From: Mycobacterium angelicum
GTDB lineage: Bacteria > Actinomycetota > Actinomycetes > Mycobacteriales > Mycobacteriaceae
Direction of reading: 5' to 3'
Length of the DNA stretch: 64,000 bases
Assembly: GCF_002086155.1 (NCBI RefSeq)
Contig: NZ_MVHE01000024.1
Location: forward strand, 1 to 64,000
In this document: in pieces, positions 34,175 through 42,440 of the stretch
How the letters are laid out: each line of letters opens with the position of its first letter
How positions within the stretch are numbered: position 1 is the stretch's first letter
Made by a program: the position numbers and the translations under genes
Notes under the pieces: model-generated
The model's database searches: none
What the model was told of the DNA's origin: nothing
The model's input: the letters and a program-made list of their open reading frames with translations, nothing else

Positions 34175-35566
34175 TTACAGCAGCTCCAAACGTCGGGCCA
34201 TGTCGGAGGCGAACACCCGCAGGGGATCGACTTTGCGGCGCACCGCAATCCATTCGTCGATGCGCGGATACATGGCGTGGAAGGTTTCGGCGGTTGTGCG
34301 GGAATCTTTGGCGGTGTAGAGCCGGCCGCCGAATTCCATTACCCGCCGGTCGAGTTCGCTGACGAACTCGCCCAGCCCGGCCTTGATCGGGAAGTCGACG
34401 CAGATGTTCCAGCCGGGGATCGGGAAGCTCAGCGGGGCCTGGTTGCCCGGGCCGAACAACTTGAACACATTGAGAAATGTGTAGTGGCCGCTGGATTGGA
34501 TGTCGGCGATGATGCGCTTGAACTCGTCGACCGCTTCGGGCGGAATGACGAACTGGTACTGCAGGAAGCCCGATGAACCGTAGGCGCGGTTCCATTCGCC
34601 GAACATGTCCAGCGGGTGGTAGAACTGCGTCAGGTTCTGGATCTTGCCGCGATACGTGCCGGATTTGCGATACCAGAGTTCGCCGATGGGCCCGAAGGTA
34701 TATTTGTTGGCCAGCCCGTTGGGAAATATGTCGGGGAACGTAAACAGTTGCGGCGCATCGAATTTCAGCGGATTGCGGCGCAACTTCTCCGGCAGCTGGT
34801 CCAGGGTGGCCAGCGAGCCGCGGGACACCGCCGCACGGCCCAGCTTCGGCGGCGCGCTGATCGCGTCGAACCAGGCGCTGGAATAGGTGTAGTTGGCCTC
34901 GCTGCCATCGCTGTGCAGCGCAATGGTTTCGTCCAGGCTCGCGGTGACGTCGCCGTCGGCAATGAAATACGCCGTCTCGGTGACCGTCATTTCGATGGTG
35001 GCCCGCAGGATGATGCCGGTCAGGCCGTTGCCGCCGACGGTGGCCCAGAACAGTTCGGCCTCCTCGCCGGCGGGTTTTAACTGCCGGATTTCGCCGTCGG
35101 CGGTCAGCAGGTCGATGCTGCGCACATGGTTGCCGAAGCTGCCCGCGCTGTGATGGTTCTTGCCGTGGATATCGCACGCGATCGCGCCGCCGACGGTGAC
35201 CTGCCGGGTGCCCGGCAATACCGGGACCCACAGCCCGAACGGCAGCGCCGCCTTCATCAGCTGATCGAGGTTCACGCCCGCGTCGACGTCGGCCAGCTTG
35301 GTCTCGGCGCTGATGGAGTGGATGCGCGATAGCGGGGTCATGTCGATGACCAGGCCGCCGCCGTTCTGCGCGTTGTCGCCGTAGGAGCGGCCCAGGCCGC
35401 GGGCGATGATGCCCCGGCCTCCGCTCGCCTGGTCATCGGCCGCCCGCGCCACCGCCTTGGCGATCACCTCTGGATCCGGGGTGCGCAGCACCTCGGCCAC
35501 CGAGGGTGCGGTGCGTCCCCACCCGGTCAGCCGGGTGGGGGTAGTGGGAAGGTCGGCGCTCGACAT
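34175..35566 (-). CDS. dprE1: Decaprenylphosphoryl-ribose 2-oxidase DprE1
   Basis: FAD enzyme oxidising decaprenyl-phospho-ribose to the 2-keto form; target of benzothiazinones. The N-terminal FAD-binding domain has [13 protein letters not shown] and [15 protein letters not shown]. The C-terminal substrate domain ends MARRLELL. The inhibitor-reactive cysteine (Cys387 in M. tuberculosis) is present in GWNICVDFP, codon 34400-34402. The ATG at 35566 gives 463 residues; a TTG two codons earlier is possible. Neither has a strong ribosome site. Confidence 0.96.
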   Translation of the reverse strand: MSSADLPTTPTRLTGWGRTAPSVAEVLRTPDPEVIAKAVARAADDQASGGRGIIARGLGRSYGDNAQNGGGLVIDMTPLSRIHSISAETKLADVDAGVNLDQLMKAALPFGLWVPVLPGTRQVTVGGAIACDIHGKNHHSAGSFGNHVRSIDLLTADGEIRQLKPAGEEAELFWATVGGNGLTGIILRATIEMTVTETAYFIADGDVTASLDETIALHSDGSEANYTYSSAWFDAISAPPKLGRAAVSRGSLATLDQLPEKLRRNPLKFDAPQLFTFPDIFPNGLANKYTFGPIGELWYRKSGTYRGKIQNLTQFYHPLDMFGEWNRAYGSSGFLQYQFVIPPEAVDEFKRIIADIQSSGHYTFLNVFKLFGPGNQAPLSFPIPGWNICVDFPIKAGLGEFVSELDRRVMEFGGRLYTAKDSRTTAETFHAMYPRIDEWIAVRRKVDPLRVFASDMARRLELL

Positions 35567-35714
35567 CGTCAAAGAGGGTACCGCCTACTGGGTCGACGAT
35601 GCTGACGGCGCTCACTGTGCACCCACGGCTTCCGGTGAGCGCTCAGGGCGGAAATCCGGCCGATTTTGCGCCCAGGATGCACACGCGATGGCGATCCAGC
35701 GCGGTCTGGCCGCG
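35567..35714. other. Gap between GtrA-family gene and dprE1
   Basis: 148 bp likely to hold a promoter for the dprE1-dprE2-aftA-embC operon. An 8-bp inverted repeat, GCGCTCAC (35608-35615) with GTGAGCGC (35635-35642), lies about 45-75 bp upstream of dprE1 and could be an operator or a hairpin. Confidence 0.4.
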
Positions 35715-36143
35715 TCAGCGGACCCGGAAGATCACCGTGCGCTGCACGATGAAGTTGATCACCGTCGCGGTGCCCTGCGCGATCACGAACGCGACGGGTA
35801 CCGCCCATCCGCGGTAGTGCAGCAGCGCCAGCGACAGATGGTTGAGCCCGACCTGCACGGCGAAGGTGATCGCGTAGAGCACCATGACCGCGACAAACCG
35901 GCGGGTGCTCGGCGCCGCCTGGAAGGTCCAGCGCCGGTTGATCAGGTATGCGGTGATGGTGCCGGCGATGAAGCTCAGCGATTTGGCCAGGTCGACCTGC
36001 AGCCCCACGGCCTTATAGAGCAGCACGTATAGGCCGAAGTCGACGATCGCCGAAAAACCACCGGTGACGATGAAGCGCCACGCCTGCGTCGTCAGGCTCA
36101 ACGGCTGTTGCGACTGCGCGGCCTCCGGTAGTGGGTTGACCAT
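35715..36143 (-). CDS. GtrA-family membrane protein (Rv3789-like)
   Basis: 142 residues with four predicted membrane helices in the GtrA pattern: [18 protein letters not shown], then [21 protein letters not shown], and two further helices. The M. tuberculosis orthologue next to dprE1 has been proposed as a decaprenyl-phospho-arabinose flippase or as an anchor recruiting AftA. Its place in front of dprE1 supports that role. No good ribosome site is seen before the ATG. Confidence 0.9.
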   Translation of the reverse strand: MVNPLPEAAQSQQPLSLTTQAWRFIVTGGFSAIVDFGLYVLLYKAVGLQVDLAKSLSFIAGTITAYLINRRWTFQAAPSTRRFVAVMVLYAITFAVQVGLNHLSLALLHYRGWAVPVAFVIAQGTATVINFIVQRTVIFRVR

Positions 36144-36173
36144 CGGGGGAGTCTAACGGTCCCCGTAATCGAA

Positions 36174-36659
36174 CTAGCTGGGCAACTTCACCGAGAGGAG
36201 CTCAACCTGGTTCGGGCCCTGTGGGGTGGAGTAGGTCACGGTGTCACCGGGCTGATGCCCCGCCAGGGCTTGCCCCAAGGGACTGCGCGCGGTCAACGTC
36301 TCGGCCTCGTGGCCCACCGGTGTCTCCTCGACGATGGAGATCACGTGCATCGTGACGACTTCACCGTCGGCAAACCGCAAGGTGACTTCGGTGCCGCCGG
36401 GCAGCGCCTCGGATCCGCTGGTGGGCGCGGGGCCGCCCTTCAAACGCCGGTCGAGTTCGTTGATCCGGTCGGCGAGGACGGCCAATTCGTCGGCGCGCTG
36501 GATGGCCTCGGCGGCGTCGCCGTGGTCGCCGATCATGCCGCGATCGTTTTTGACCTCAGTCTCGAGGCGCTCGTAGCGTTGCCGCAGCCGGTCGAGCTCA
36601 GCTGCGAGGTGTTCGCGCGCTGCTGCCGCCAGGTCCGTTGATTGGACTTCTTCGCTCAC
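36174..36659 (-). CDS. GreA/Rnk-family transcription factor-like protein (Rv3788-like)
   Basis: 161 residues from a GTG with AGGTCGGGGG upstream; the longer frame from 36740 lacks family similarity at its start. An N-terminal coiled coil (about 5-75, LAAELDRLRQRYERLETEVKND) is followed by a GreA-type C-terminal domain (ARSPLGQALAGHQPGDTVTYSTPQG). The orthologue binds near the RNA polymerase secondary channel and inhibits transcription, unlike GreA. It lies 30 nt upstream of the GtrA-family gene. Confidence 0.9.
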   Translation of the reverse strand: MSEEVQSTDLAAAAREHLAAELDRLRQRYERLETEVKNDRGMIGDHGDAAEAIQRADELAVLADRINELDRRLKGGPAPTSGSEALPGGTEVTLRFADGEVVTMHVISIVEETPVGHEAETLTARSPLGQALAGHQPGDTVTYSTPQGPNQVELLSVKLPS

Positions 36660-36753
36660 GTCCCCCGACCTTTCGCCACGTAGGGTGCTTGGCGTATCAG
36701 TGATACACCACAAAAAGGCGCACGTCACCGGTATTCGCAAAGCGTTTGCAGGG

Positions 36754-37881
36754 CTATGCGCCGTCCTTCGGGATTCCGACGACCGGCGCGATCTCTTCTT
36801 CGTCGTAGTGGGCGACGCCGTTGCGCAATGTGTCGAAAATCGCCAGCCCCTGAGATACCAGCCCGCTGGCCACCTGGCCCAGGCCGTCGGCGCCGTTGAG
36901 CACGGTGAGGTTTGCGCTGGAAAGCCCCAGCGCCGCCTTCTCCACGATGTCGGGCAGCTGGTCGATGAGCATCCGGTCCAGGGCCACCCGATTGTGCGAC
37001 GCGGCGGCCTCGGCTTGGATCTTCATCTTCTCCGCATCGGCGACCGCCAGGATCCGGACGCGTTCGGCCTCGGCCTCGGCCGGCTTGACCACTTCGGCGA
37101 CCAGTTCCTGCTGGCGCAGTTCGGCGGCACGCTCGGCCAGTTCGGTGCGCATCTCCAGGACTTCGCGCTGGGCTTGGGCTTCGGCCAGCGGGCCGGCCTG
37201 GGCGGCCTGCGCCTGCGCCTTGTCGACTTCGGCCTTGTATTGGGCCTTGACGATCGCGGTTTGGCGGGCGAATTCGGCCTGCTTGCGCTGCGACTCCTGC
37301 TCGGCCTCCGCGGACGCCTGGTTGGCCTGCGCCTGAGCGATCTGCGCCTGCTGTTGGATGGCGGCGTTGTGCGGTGCCGACATCGCATTGATGTAGCCCA
37401 GCCCGTCGTCGTCGATGGACTGGATCTGCAGCGCATCGACGGACAGGCCGATCCGGGCCATCTCCTCCTTGGACCCGTCGAGCACCTCGGTGGCCAGCTT
37501 CTGACGTTCCCGGATGATCTGCTCGACGGTCATCGAGCCGATGATCGAGCGCAGGTGGCCGGCGAAGATGCGGCCGGTCAGCACCGACATCTGGTCCTGC
37601 TCGGACAGGAATCGCTGGGCTGCGGCGGTGATGCTTTCGGTGTCGTTGCCCACCTTGAAGGCGATGACCGCGCGGACGTTGAGGGTGATGCCCTGCTGGG
37701 TGACGCACTTTTCGGCGACCTCGGCCTCACACATGGCCAGCGTCAGGAACGCGGCCTTGCGGAAGAAGGGGATGACGAAGGCGCCGTGGCCGGTGACGAC
37801 CCGGAAGGGGGCGTTTCCCTTGGCTTTGCCGCCCGAGATGAGCATCGCCTCGTCGGGCGCGGGCACTCTGTAACCGAGCAT
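36754..37881 (-). CDS. Flotillin-like SPFH/band 7 protein
   Basis: 375 residues. The ATG at 37881 has AAGGAG seven bases upstream. The N-terminal SPFH domain (about 1-165) contains VTGHGAFVIPFFRKAAFLTL and SIIGSMTVEQIIRERQKL. It is followed by a long alanine/glutamine/glutamate coiled coil (about 170-300) and a C-terminal flotillin tail (IVEKAALGLSSANLTVLNGADG). No obvious transmembrane helix is present, so membrane contact would be peripheral. It is the last gene of an operon with NfeD-like, QueD-like and FolE-like genes. I do not recall a counterpart at this place in M. tuberculosis. Confidence 0.85.
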   Translation of the reverse strand: MLGYRVPAPDEAMLISGGKAKGNAPFRVVTGHGAFVIPFFRKAAFLTLAMCEAEVAEKCVTQQGITLNVRAVIAFKVGNDTESITAAAQRFLSEQDQMSVLTGRIFAGHLRSIIGSMTVEQIIRERQKLATEVLDGSKEEMARIGLSVDALQIQSIDDDGLGYINAMSAPHNAAIQQQAQIAQAQANQASAEAEQESQRKQAEFARQTAIVKAQYKAEVDKAQAQAAQAGPLAEAQAQREVLEMRTELAERAAELRQQELVAEVVKPAEAEAERVRILAVADAEKMKIQAEAAASHNRVALDRMLIDQLPDIVEKAALGLSSANLTVLNGADGLGQVASGLVSQGLAIFDTLRNGVAHYDEEEIAPVVGIPKDGA

Positions 37882-37909
37882 TGTCAAACTCCTTGCTGTT
37901 CACTGGTTT

Positions 37910-38155
37910 TCAAAGGATTTCGAGCCAAGGCTCGACGACGACGGTCCGCGGGCTCCGGGCTTCGACTACCAGTACCCTGGTGCCCTTAGGCAGCGGTTCG
38001 TCGGACCGGGCCAAGAAGGCCTCCTTCGATCCGCGCACGCTCAGCAGCACCTCGCCGGCGCCGTGGCGGCCGCGGGTCGCCACGATCAACGTCCCCACGC
38101 AACCGATCAGCGAGACGTCAGTCACGATGGCATACTGCTCCTCCGACGTGGTCAC
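37910..38155 (-). CDS. NfeD-like OB-fold protein
   Basis: 81 residues starting at GTG 38155. The sequence IGCVGTLIVATRGRHGAGEVLLSV and the ending GTRVLVVEARSPRTVVVEPW match the small beta-barrel domain at the end of NfeD proteins, which pair with SPFH proteins. The membrane and protease parts of long NfeD are absent. It ends 28 nt before the flotillin ATG and begins 14 nt after the QueD-like stop. The longer open frame from 38566 is a shadow. Confidence 0.7.
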   Translation of the reverse strand: MTTSEEQYAIVTDVSLIGCVGTLIVATRGRHGAGEVLLSVRGSKEAFLARSDEPLPKGTRVLVVEARSPRTVVVEPWLEIL

Positions 38156-38169
38156 CGTCGAGTCACGGC

Positions 38170-38694
38170 TCAATCCGCCGGTTCGGCGGTCAGGGTGATC
38201 ACGTTGTTGCGGTTCTCCCGCGCCTCGATCCGCGACACCCAAACCCGGCCGCGGGTTGCTTGCCCGACGATGCGGTCGACGGTGTCGAACACCCATGCCG
38301 CCGACCCCTCCATCCCGGTGCATTCCATGATCCGCAGATCGATGACGCCCTGGTCGGCCAGCAGCTCGAACAAATCGCGCTGAGGGTCGTCGGCGGCGAT
38401 CAGTGTGGTGTGGTCGAACTGCCGACGCAGCGCCACCCGCACGTCTTTGAGGATACGGATATCCAGCACCACGCCGGTGCCGGGATCCGGTTCGGCGCAG
38501 GCGAATTCGATCTCGAAGGTGCGCTCGTAGCCGTGCAGGAAGAATCGCTTGCCCGGACGGGACCACGAGCGATGACAGCAGGGCAGATCGCCGAAGCGCT
38601 TACGAAGATGAAACCGTGCTGTGCGGCCGATGGGGGCGTCAGGGCGGTGCATGGTAGCGATCTGCACCACGTCGGCCAACGGCATGTCAGTCAT
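38170..38694 (-). CDS. QueD/6-pyruvoyl-tetrahydropterin synthase-like protein
   Basis: 174 residues from ATG 38694, with GGGAAGG upstream. T-fold features are visible: FHLRKRFGDLPCCHRSW (Cys39, Cys40, His41), FLHGYERTFEIEF (His54, Tyr56), GVVLDIRILKDVRVALRRQFDHTTL and IMECTGMEGSAAWV. The usual zinc motif HGH is HGY here, so metal binding or chemistry may differ from true QueD. It overlaps the preceding FolE-like gene by 8 nt. The product of the reaction is not known. Confidence 0.75.
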   Translation of the reverse strand: MTDMPLADVVQIATMHRPDAPIGRTARFHLRKRFGDLPCCHRSWSRPGKRFFLHGYERTFEIEFACAEPDPGTGVVLDIRILKDVRVALRRQFDHTTLIAADDPQRDLFELLADQGVIDLRIMECTGMEGSAAWVFDTVDRIVGQATRGRVWVSRIEARENRNNVITLTAEPAD

Positions 38695-39148
38695 TTCCGA
38701 ACCTTCCCTTTCGGAGTTCCCTTCTTGCCAGCGTGAGGAATTCGCGTTGGCCCGTAGCGCTGTGGCGCAGCGAGCCGTAGCAGGCCAGGGTGGTCTTGGG
38801 TCCAGCGAAGCGGCCTCGGCCCGCCGCGCAGGTGTAGTCGCCCTCCACCAGTACGCCGAGCCCACGAGACCTGAGTTGGTGGTGCAACCACAGGCCTATC
38901 CGGGTGGTCATCCGTTGCTGATCTTGAATGCCGCCCGAACACGCCTCCACGAGCCGGGTCAAATCCGTTGTACCTAAGAGGTTTTCGCCGTGCAGATACC
39001 CGATGTGCACGACGCCGTTGTAGGGCAGCAGATGATGCTCGCACAGTGACTGGAACGCGACCTCAGGGGCCAGCACGAGTTCTGTGTCGGCGACGGCGGG
39101 GCGGTTGAGTGGGAATTGCAGCAGGGGTATTGAGGCTGTCTGTGGCAC
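38687..39148 (-). CDS. Short FolE-like (GTP cyclohydrolase I-like) protein
   Basis: 153 residues from a GTG at 39148 preceded by AAGAGG. The T-fold core of FolE is clear: FQSLCEHHLLPYNG (Cys36, His38, His39), LLGTTDLTRLVEACSGGIQDQQRMT, VLVEGDYTCAAGRG (Cys107) and GQREFL at the end. The N-terminal helices of normal FolE (about 70 residues) are missing. The catalytic histidine two residues before the second zinc cysteine is replaced by tyrosine (Tyr105). It may therefore use another substrate. The open frame continues upstream to 40030 but overlaps the opposite-strand peptidase gene. Confidence 0.75.
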   Translation of the reverse strand: MPQTASIPLLQFPLNRPAVADTELVLAPEVAFQSLCEHHLLPYNGVVHIGYLHGENLLGTTDLTRLVEACSGGIQDQQRMTTRIGLWLHHQLRSRGLGVLVEGDYTCAAGRGRFAGPKTTLACYGSLRHSATGQREFLTLARRELRKGRFGND

Positions 39149-39289
39149 GGCTTCAGCCTCTTGTCGACGTCTTGGCGGATCCTCAAAGGATTCTTGGAGG
39201 ATCCTCGAGCCGCGGCTTTCCCGCTGCCAGAATCCGCTTTCCAAGAATTCGCGGAGTTTCCGAACAGGCCGCCGTCCGAATCTCTTTCC
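39149..39289. promoter_or_regulatory. Divergent promoter region with inverted repeats
   Basis: 141 bp between the leftward FolE-like operon and the rightward peptidase gene. GGATCCTC (39177-39184) and GAGGATCC (39197-39204) form perfect 8-bp arms with a 12-nt spacer. ATTCTTGG (39190-39197) pairs with CCAAGAAT (39241-39248). The arrangement suggests a shared operator. Confidence 0.45.
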
Positions 39290-40012
39290 ATGGGCATTCG
39301 CAACCTCGGCGGTACCGCACGCACGGCGGTCCGCAACGCCGCGCTGGCGGCCTTTGGCGTCGCACTCACCGTGGGTTTGGCGACGGGATTTGCCCATGCG
39401 GCAGCGCAGTCGCGTGACGACGCCACCGGTGCGCGGATGTACGGGGATCCGGCCGCTGCCGCCCCGTACTGGGCTCAACAATCGCTCGACGACTGTGGGC
39501 TGATGGCAGCCGCCGACGTGATCGGCCAGCTGACCCACCGAGTGGTCTCCGAGCAGGAGATCATCGCCGTCGCGCGCCGGATGCCCAGCCGCGTGCACCC
39601 CGGACCGGTGTACACGCCGCCCACGGACGAAAACGACGTCAACCACACCGGCCAGGGCACCGAACCGGCGGACCTGCCGGTGTTGCTGGCGCGCTACGGC
39701 ATCAGCGCCGCACTCGTAAACGGCGGCGATCTGGATGCGCTCGAGCACTATCTGGTCGCGGGACACAAGGTGATCGCGGGGGTGAACGCCGAGCTCATCT
39801 GGGGCATCCCGGTCGAGACAAAGGACACCGGCGGCAACCCGGCCGCCGACCACGCCGTCGTCGTCACCGGTGTGGACACCGCGAGCGGCAAAGTGCATAT
39901 CAACGACAGCGCAGTCCCGCAGGGCAAGGACGAGACGGTGCCGATCGAGGTCTTCGTACAAGCATGGGCCACCAGCAGCGGCGCCATGATCGTCACTGCA
40001 GCGACCGCCTAG
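39290..40012 (+). CDS. Secreted C39-like papain-fold peptidase
   Basis: 240 residues with a signal peptide of about 38 residues (ALTVGLATGFAHAAA). The mature domain has the cysteine in QQSLDDCGLMAAADV (Cys69), histidine in ADHAVVVTGVD (His188) and an acidic partner in VHINDSAVPQG (Asp206), the order of the C39-type papain-like fold. It could cleave peptides or be a bacteriocin-type processing or lysis protein. It is divergent from the pterin/flotillin operon and convergent with the FAAL gene. Confidence 0.75.
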   Translation: MGIRNLGGTARTAVRNAALAAFGVALTVGLATGFAHAAAQSRDDATGARMYGDPAAAAPYWAQQSLDDCGLMAAADVIGQLTHRVVSEQEIIAVARRMPSRVHPGPVYTPPTDENDVNHTGQGTEPADLPVLLARYGISAALVNGGDLDALEHYLVAGHKVIAGVNAELIWGIPVETKDTGGNPAADHAVVVTGVDTASGKVHINDSAVPQGKDETVPIEVFVQAWATSSGAMIVTAATA

Positions 40013-40080
40013 GCCCGCTCGGCGAGCCATCGGCTCCTGCCGCCCGCGGGGGGTTTCCCCTGCGCCAGTCCTGCCGTTTG

Positions 40081-41709
40081 CTACTGAAGCAGCGCGCGAG
40101 CGCTGGTGCGGCGCAGCTTGCCCGATGTGGTCTTGGGCAGACTGCCGGGTGCGAGCAACCGCACCTCGCGCGGTGTGTGCCCGACGTGGGTGCTGACCCG
40201 CGCGGCGATGTCGCGGCGGATCTGGGTGCGCGCCTGCTCGTCGTAGCGGTCGTAGACCTCGGCGAGCACCGCGAAACCCTCACGATCGGCATCCACCCGC
40301 AGGGCCACCACACATCCCTTGCGCACGCCCTCGACCCCAGCGGCGGCCCGCTCGATGTCGTGCGGGTAGAGGTTCCGGCCGGCCAGCACGATGAGATCCT
40401 TGCTGCGCCCGCAGATGTAGAGCCGTCCTTGTTCGTCCAGGTAACCGAGATCGCCGGTGTCGAACCAGCCGTCCTGCCCGGCCAGCGCCACGACGCCTTC
40501 GAGGGTGCGGTAACTGCCGGCGACCGATGGCCCCCGCAGCTCGATCGTGCCGATTTCCCTGGGGCCCAGCATGTTCCGGTCCTTGGTGATGCGCACCTCG
40601 GTGCCGCTGACCGGCAGTCCGACGCAGACGATGTGTTGCACATCCTGGGCTTGGGAGATGGCAGGTTCGGCACGATCGGCCACCGTCATCCGCCGGCGGG
40701 AGACATGGTCGACGACGGCGGGTGCGAGGAAGGAGCCGGCCGTCACCGTCAACGTCGCTTCGGCCAGTCCGTAGAACGGGGTGGGCACTCCGGGTCCCAT
40801 ACCGAAACGCGCTCCCACGGTGGCGAAGTGCTTGAGGTCGCGGGGATCGATGGGTTCGGCGCCGTTGATCGCCACCCGCAGCGACGACAGGTCGATCGCG
40901 CGCGGATCGGCACGCTCGAGTACCCGGGCCAGCACGGAGTAGGCGAAATTGGGGCCGCCGGTGACGGTCGCCCGGAACTTGCTGATCATCTCGGCCCACA
41001 CGATCGGCCGCCGCAGGAACTCATCGGTGCGCATCACGACGGCCTCAAGGCCCAATCTCATCGGTACACACAAAAACCCGACCATGCCCATGTCGTGGCA
41101 GAGTGGCAGCCAGCTGACGGTCACGCTGCGGCCGGCTACGAGGTCCACTGCCAGCCGGGTCGCTTCGATGTTCGCGTTCAGATTGCCGTGGCTGATCTGC
41201 ACCGCCTTCGGGATTCCGGTAGAGCCCGAGGTGAGCTGGCGCATCGCGATGTCGCTGTCGTCGGTGGGCTGCAGCGCAAGGGGACCGTCGCCGCGCAACG
41301 AGTCCACGGTGCACACGGTCAACCCCGCCGCGGCCAACGCCATCACGGCCATGCCGAACGGCTCGCCGACGACAACGACGGACGCCCCGAGCATGCGCAC
41401 CGCGCGCACCGTGTCGGCAGCCCAGACTGCCGGATCGATACGCGGCGTCGGGTGTTGCAGCATGGTCAGCGCGGCGCCGCGCATCCACAGCGCCTGAGCC
41501 AGCGGTGCGACGTCGGATGCGTCCCCGGCCAATACCGCGACCGCGTCACCGCGGTCAATGCCGTTGGCGGCCAGGGTATTAGACATGCCGACGGCCGCTC
41601 GGTGCACCTCGCCCCAGCTCAGCCGCTTCGGGTCGGCGACCGGGCCGAAGTTCAGGCCGTGCGGCGTGGCCGCGGCGACGGCGATGATCTCGCGAATCAG
41701 ACTGCTCAA
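40081..41709 (-). CDS. Fatty acyl-AMP ligase (FadD family)
   Basis: 542 residues from a TTG at 41709 that overlaps the thioesterase stop (TTGA), with AGAGGA upstream. Adenylation motifs are [61 protein letters not shown] and the lysine loop LPKTTSGKLRR. The family activates fatty acids as adenylates and loads them on carrier proteins; here the ACP and the KS-AT-ACP synthase of the same operon are the likely acceptors. It is the last gene of that operon. Confidence 0.88.
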   Translation of the reverse strand: MSSLIREIIAVAAATPHGLNFGPVADPKRLSWGEVHRAAVGMSNTLAANGIDRGDAVAVLAGDASDVAPLAQALWMRGAALTMLQHPTPRIDPAVWAADTVRAVRMLGASVVVVGEPFGMAVMALAAAGLTVCTVDSLRGDGPLALQPTDDSDIAMRQLTSGSTGIPKAVQISHGNLNANIEATRLAVDLVAGRSVTVSWLPLCHDMGMVGFLCVPMRLGLEAVVMRTDEFLRRPIVWAEMISKFRATVTGGPNFAYSVLARVLERADPRAIDLSSLRVAINGAEPIDPRDLKHFATVGARFGMGPGVPTPFYGLAEATLTVTAGSFLAPAVVDHVSRRRMTVADRAEPAISQAQDVQHIVCVGLPVSGTEVRITKDRNMLGPREIGTIELRGPSVAGSYRTLEGVVALAGQDGWFDTGDLGYLDEQGRLYICGRSKDLIVLAGRNLYPHDIERAAAGVEGVRKGCVVALRVDADREGFAVLAEVYDRYDEQARTQIRRDIAARVSTHVGHTPREVRLLAPGSLPKTTSGKLRRTSARALLQ

Positions 41710-42440
41710 CAGGCGGGTTCCTCTTGTCGGAGTGCGTCGTCGGCGATGCCGGCGATTGCGGTCACCACGTCGGGATTGGATCGCTGGAACAGGAAATGGC
41801 CGCCGGCGAAGAGCCGGACCGGTTGTGGCGCAATCGCGTAGTCCGCCCAGGCGGCCAACGCATCGACCGGCACCAGCGGGTCGTGGTAGGCGCCCAGGAT
41901 ATGCAGCGGGCAGGGCAGTGGCGGGGCGGCGGATCGGCGATAGGACTGACAGATCCTCAGGTCGTCGCGGATGGCCGGCATCAACGCGTCCAGCCACTCC
42001 GGCTGCGACAGCAGCCCGGCCGGCAGTCCGCCGAAGCTCGCGAGCTCGAGAGCGAGGTCGTGATCGTCGATCATTTCGAGACCGTAGGGGTCTTCGATCA
42101 GGTGGGGTGCGGCGGCGGCCGCCACCACCATCGCCTCGGGCCGCCGCAGCCCCAGCGAAATGCGTTCCTGTGCAACCAGATATGCAAGCAACGCTCCCAT
42201 GCTGTGGCCGAGCAGGACATGAGGCGCGCACAACAGGTCGCCGAGTTCCGCAGCGAGCGACCGCGCACACGCCACCGCATCGACAAAGCGGGCCTCGTCG
42301 CGCCGGATACCCCGGCCGGGAAGTTCCACCGTGGTCACGTTGACGCGGGCACCGGCCGCCAACAGATCCCGGCGCAGCAGGTTGAACGACATTGCGCCGC
42401 CGCCCGCGTACGGGAAACACACCATCTCGATAGCGCTCAC
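41706..42440 (-). CDS. Type II thioesterase (TesA-like)
   Basis: 244 residues, alpha/beta hydrolase. The N-terminal CFPYAGGGA is typical of type II thioesterases; the nucleophile is Ser80 in LGHSMGALLAY; the histidine lies in FAGGHFLF near the C-terminus. Such enzymes release or edit acyl chains on PKS carrier domains. Its ATG overlaps the PKS stop by four bases (ATGA). Confidence 0.9.
   Translation of the reverse strand: MSAIEMVCFPYAGGGAMSFNLLRRDLLAAGARVNVTTVELPGRGIRRDEARFVDAVACARSLAAELGDLLCAPHVLLGHSMGALLAYLVAQERISLGLRRPEAMVVAAAAAPHLIEDPYGLEMIDDHDLALELASFGGLPAGLLSQPEWLDALMPAIRDDLRICQSYRRSAAPPLPCPLHILGAYHDPLVPVDALAAWADYAIAPQPVRLFAGGHFLFQRSNPDVVTAIAGIADDALRQEEPAC

Noticed and set aside
38687-40030. 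447-residue version of the FolE-like protein
   Set aside because: Only the last 153 residues match the family. The upstream part is antisense to the secreted peptidase and has shadow composition.
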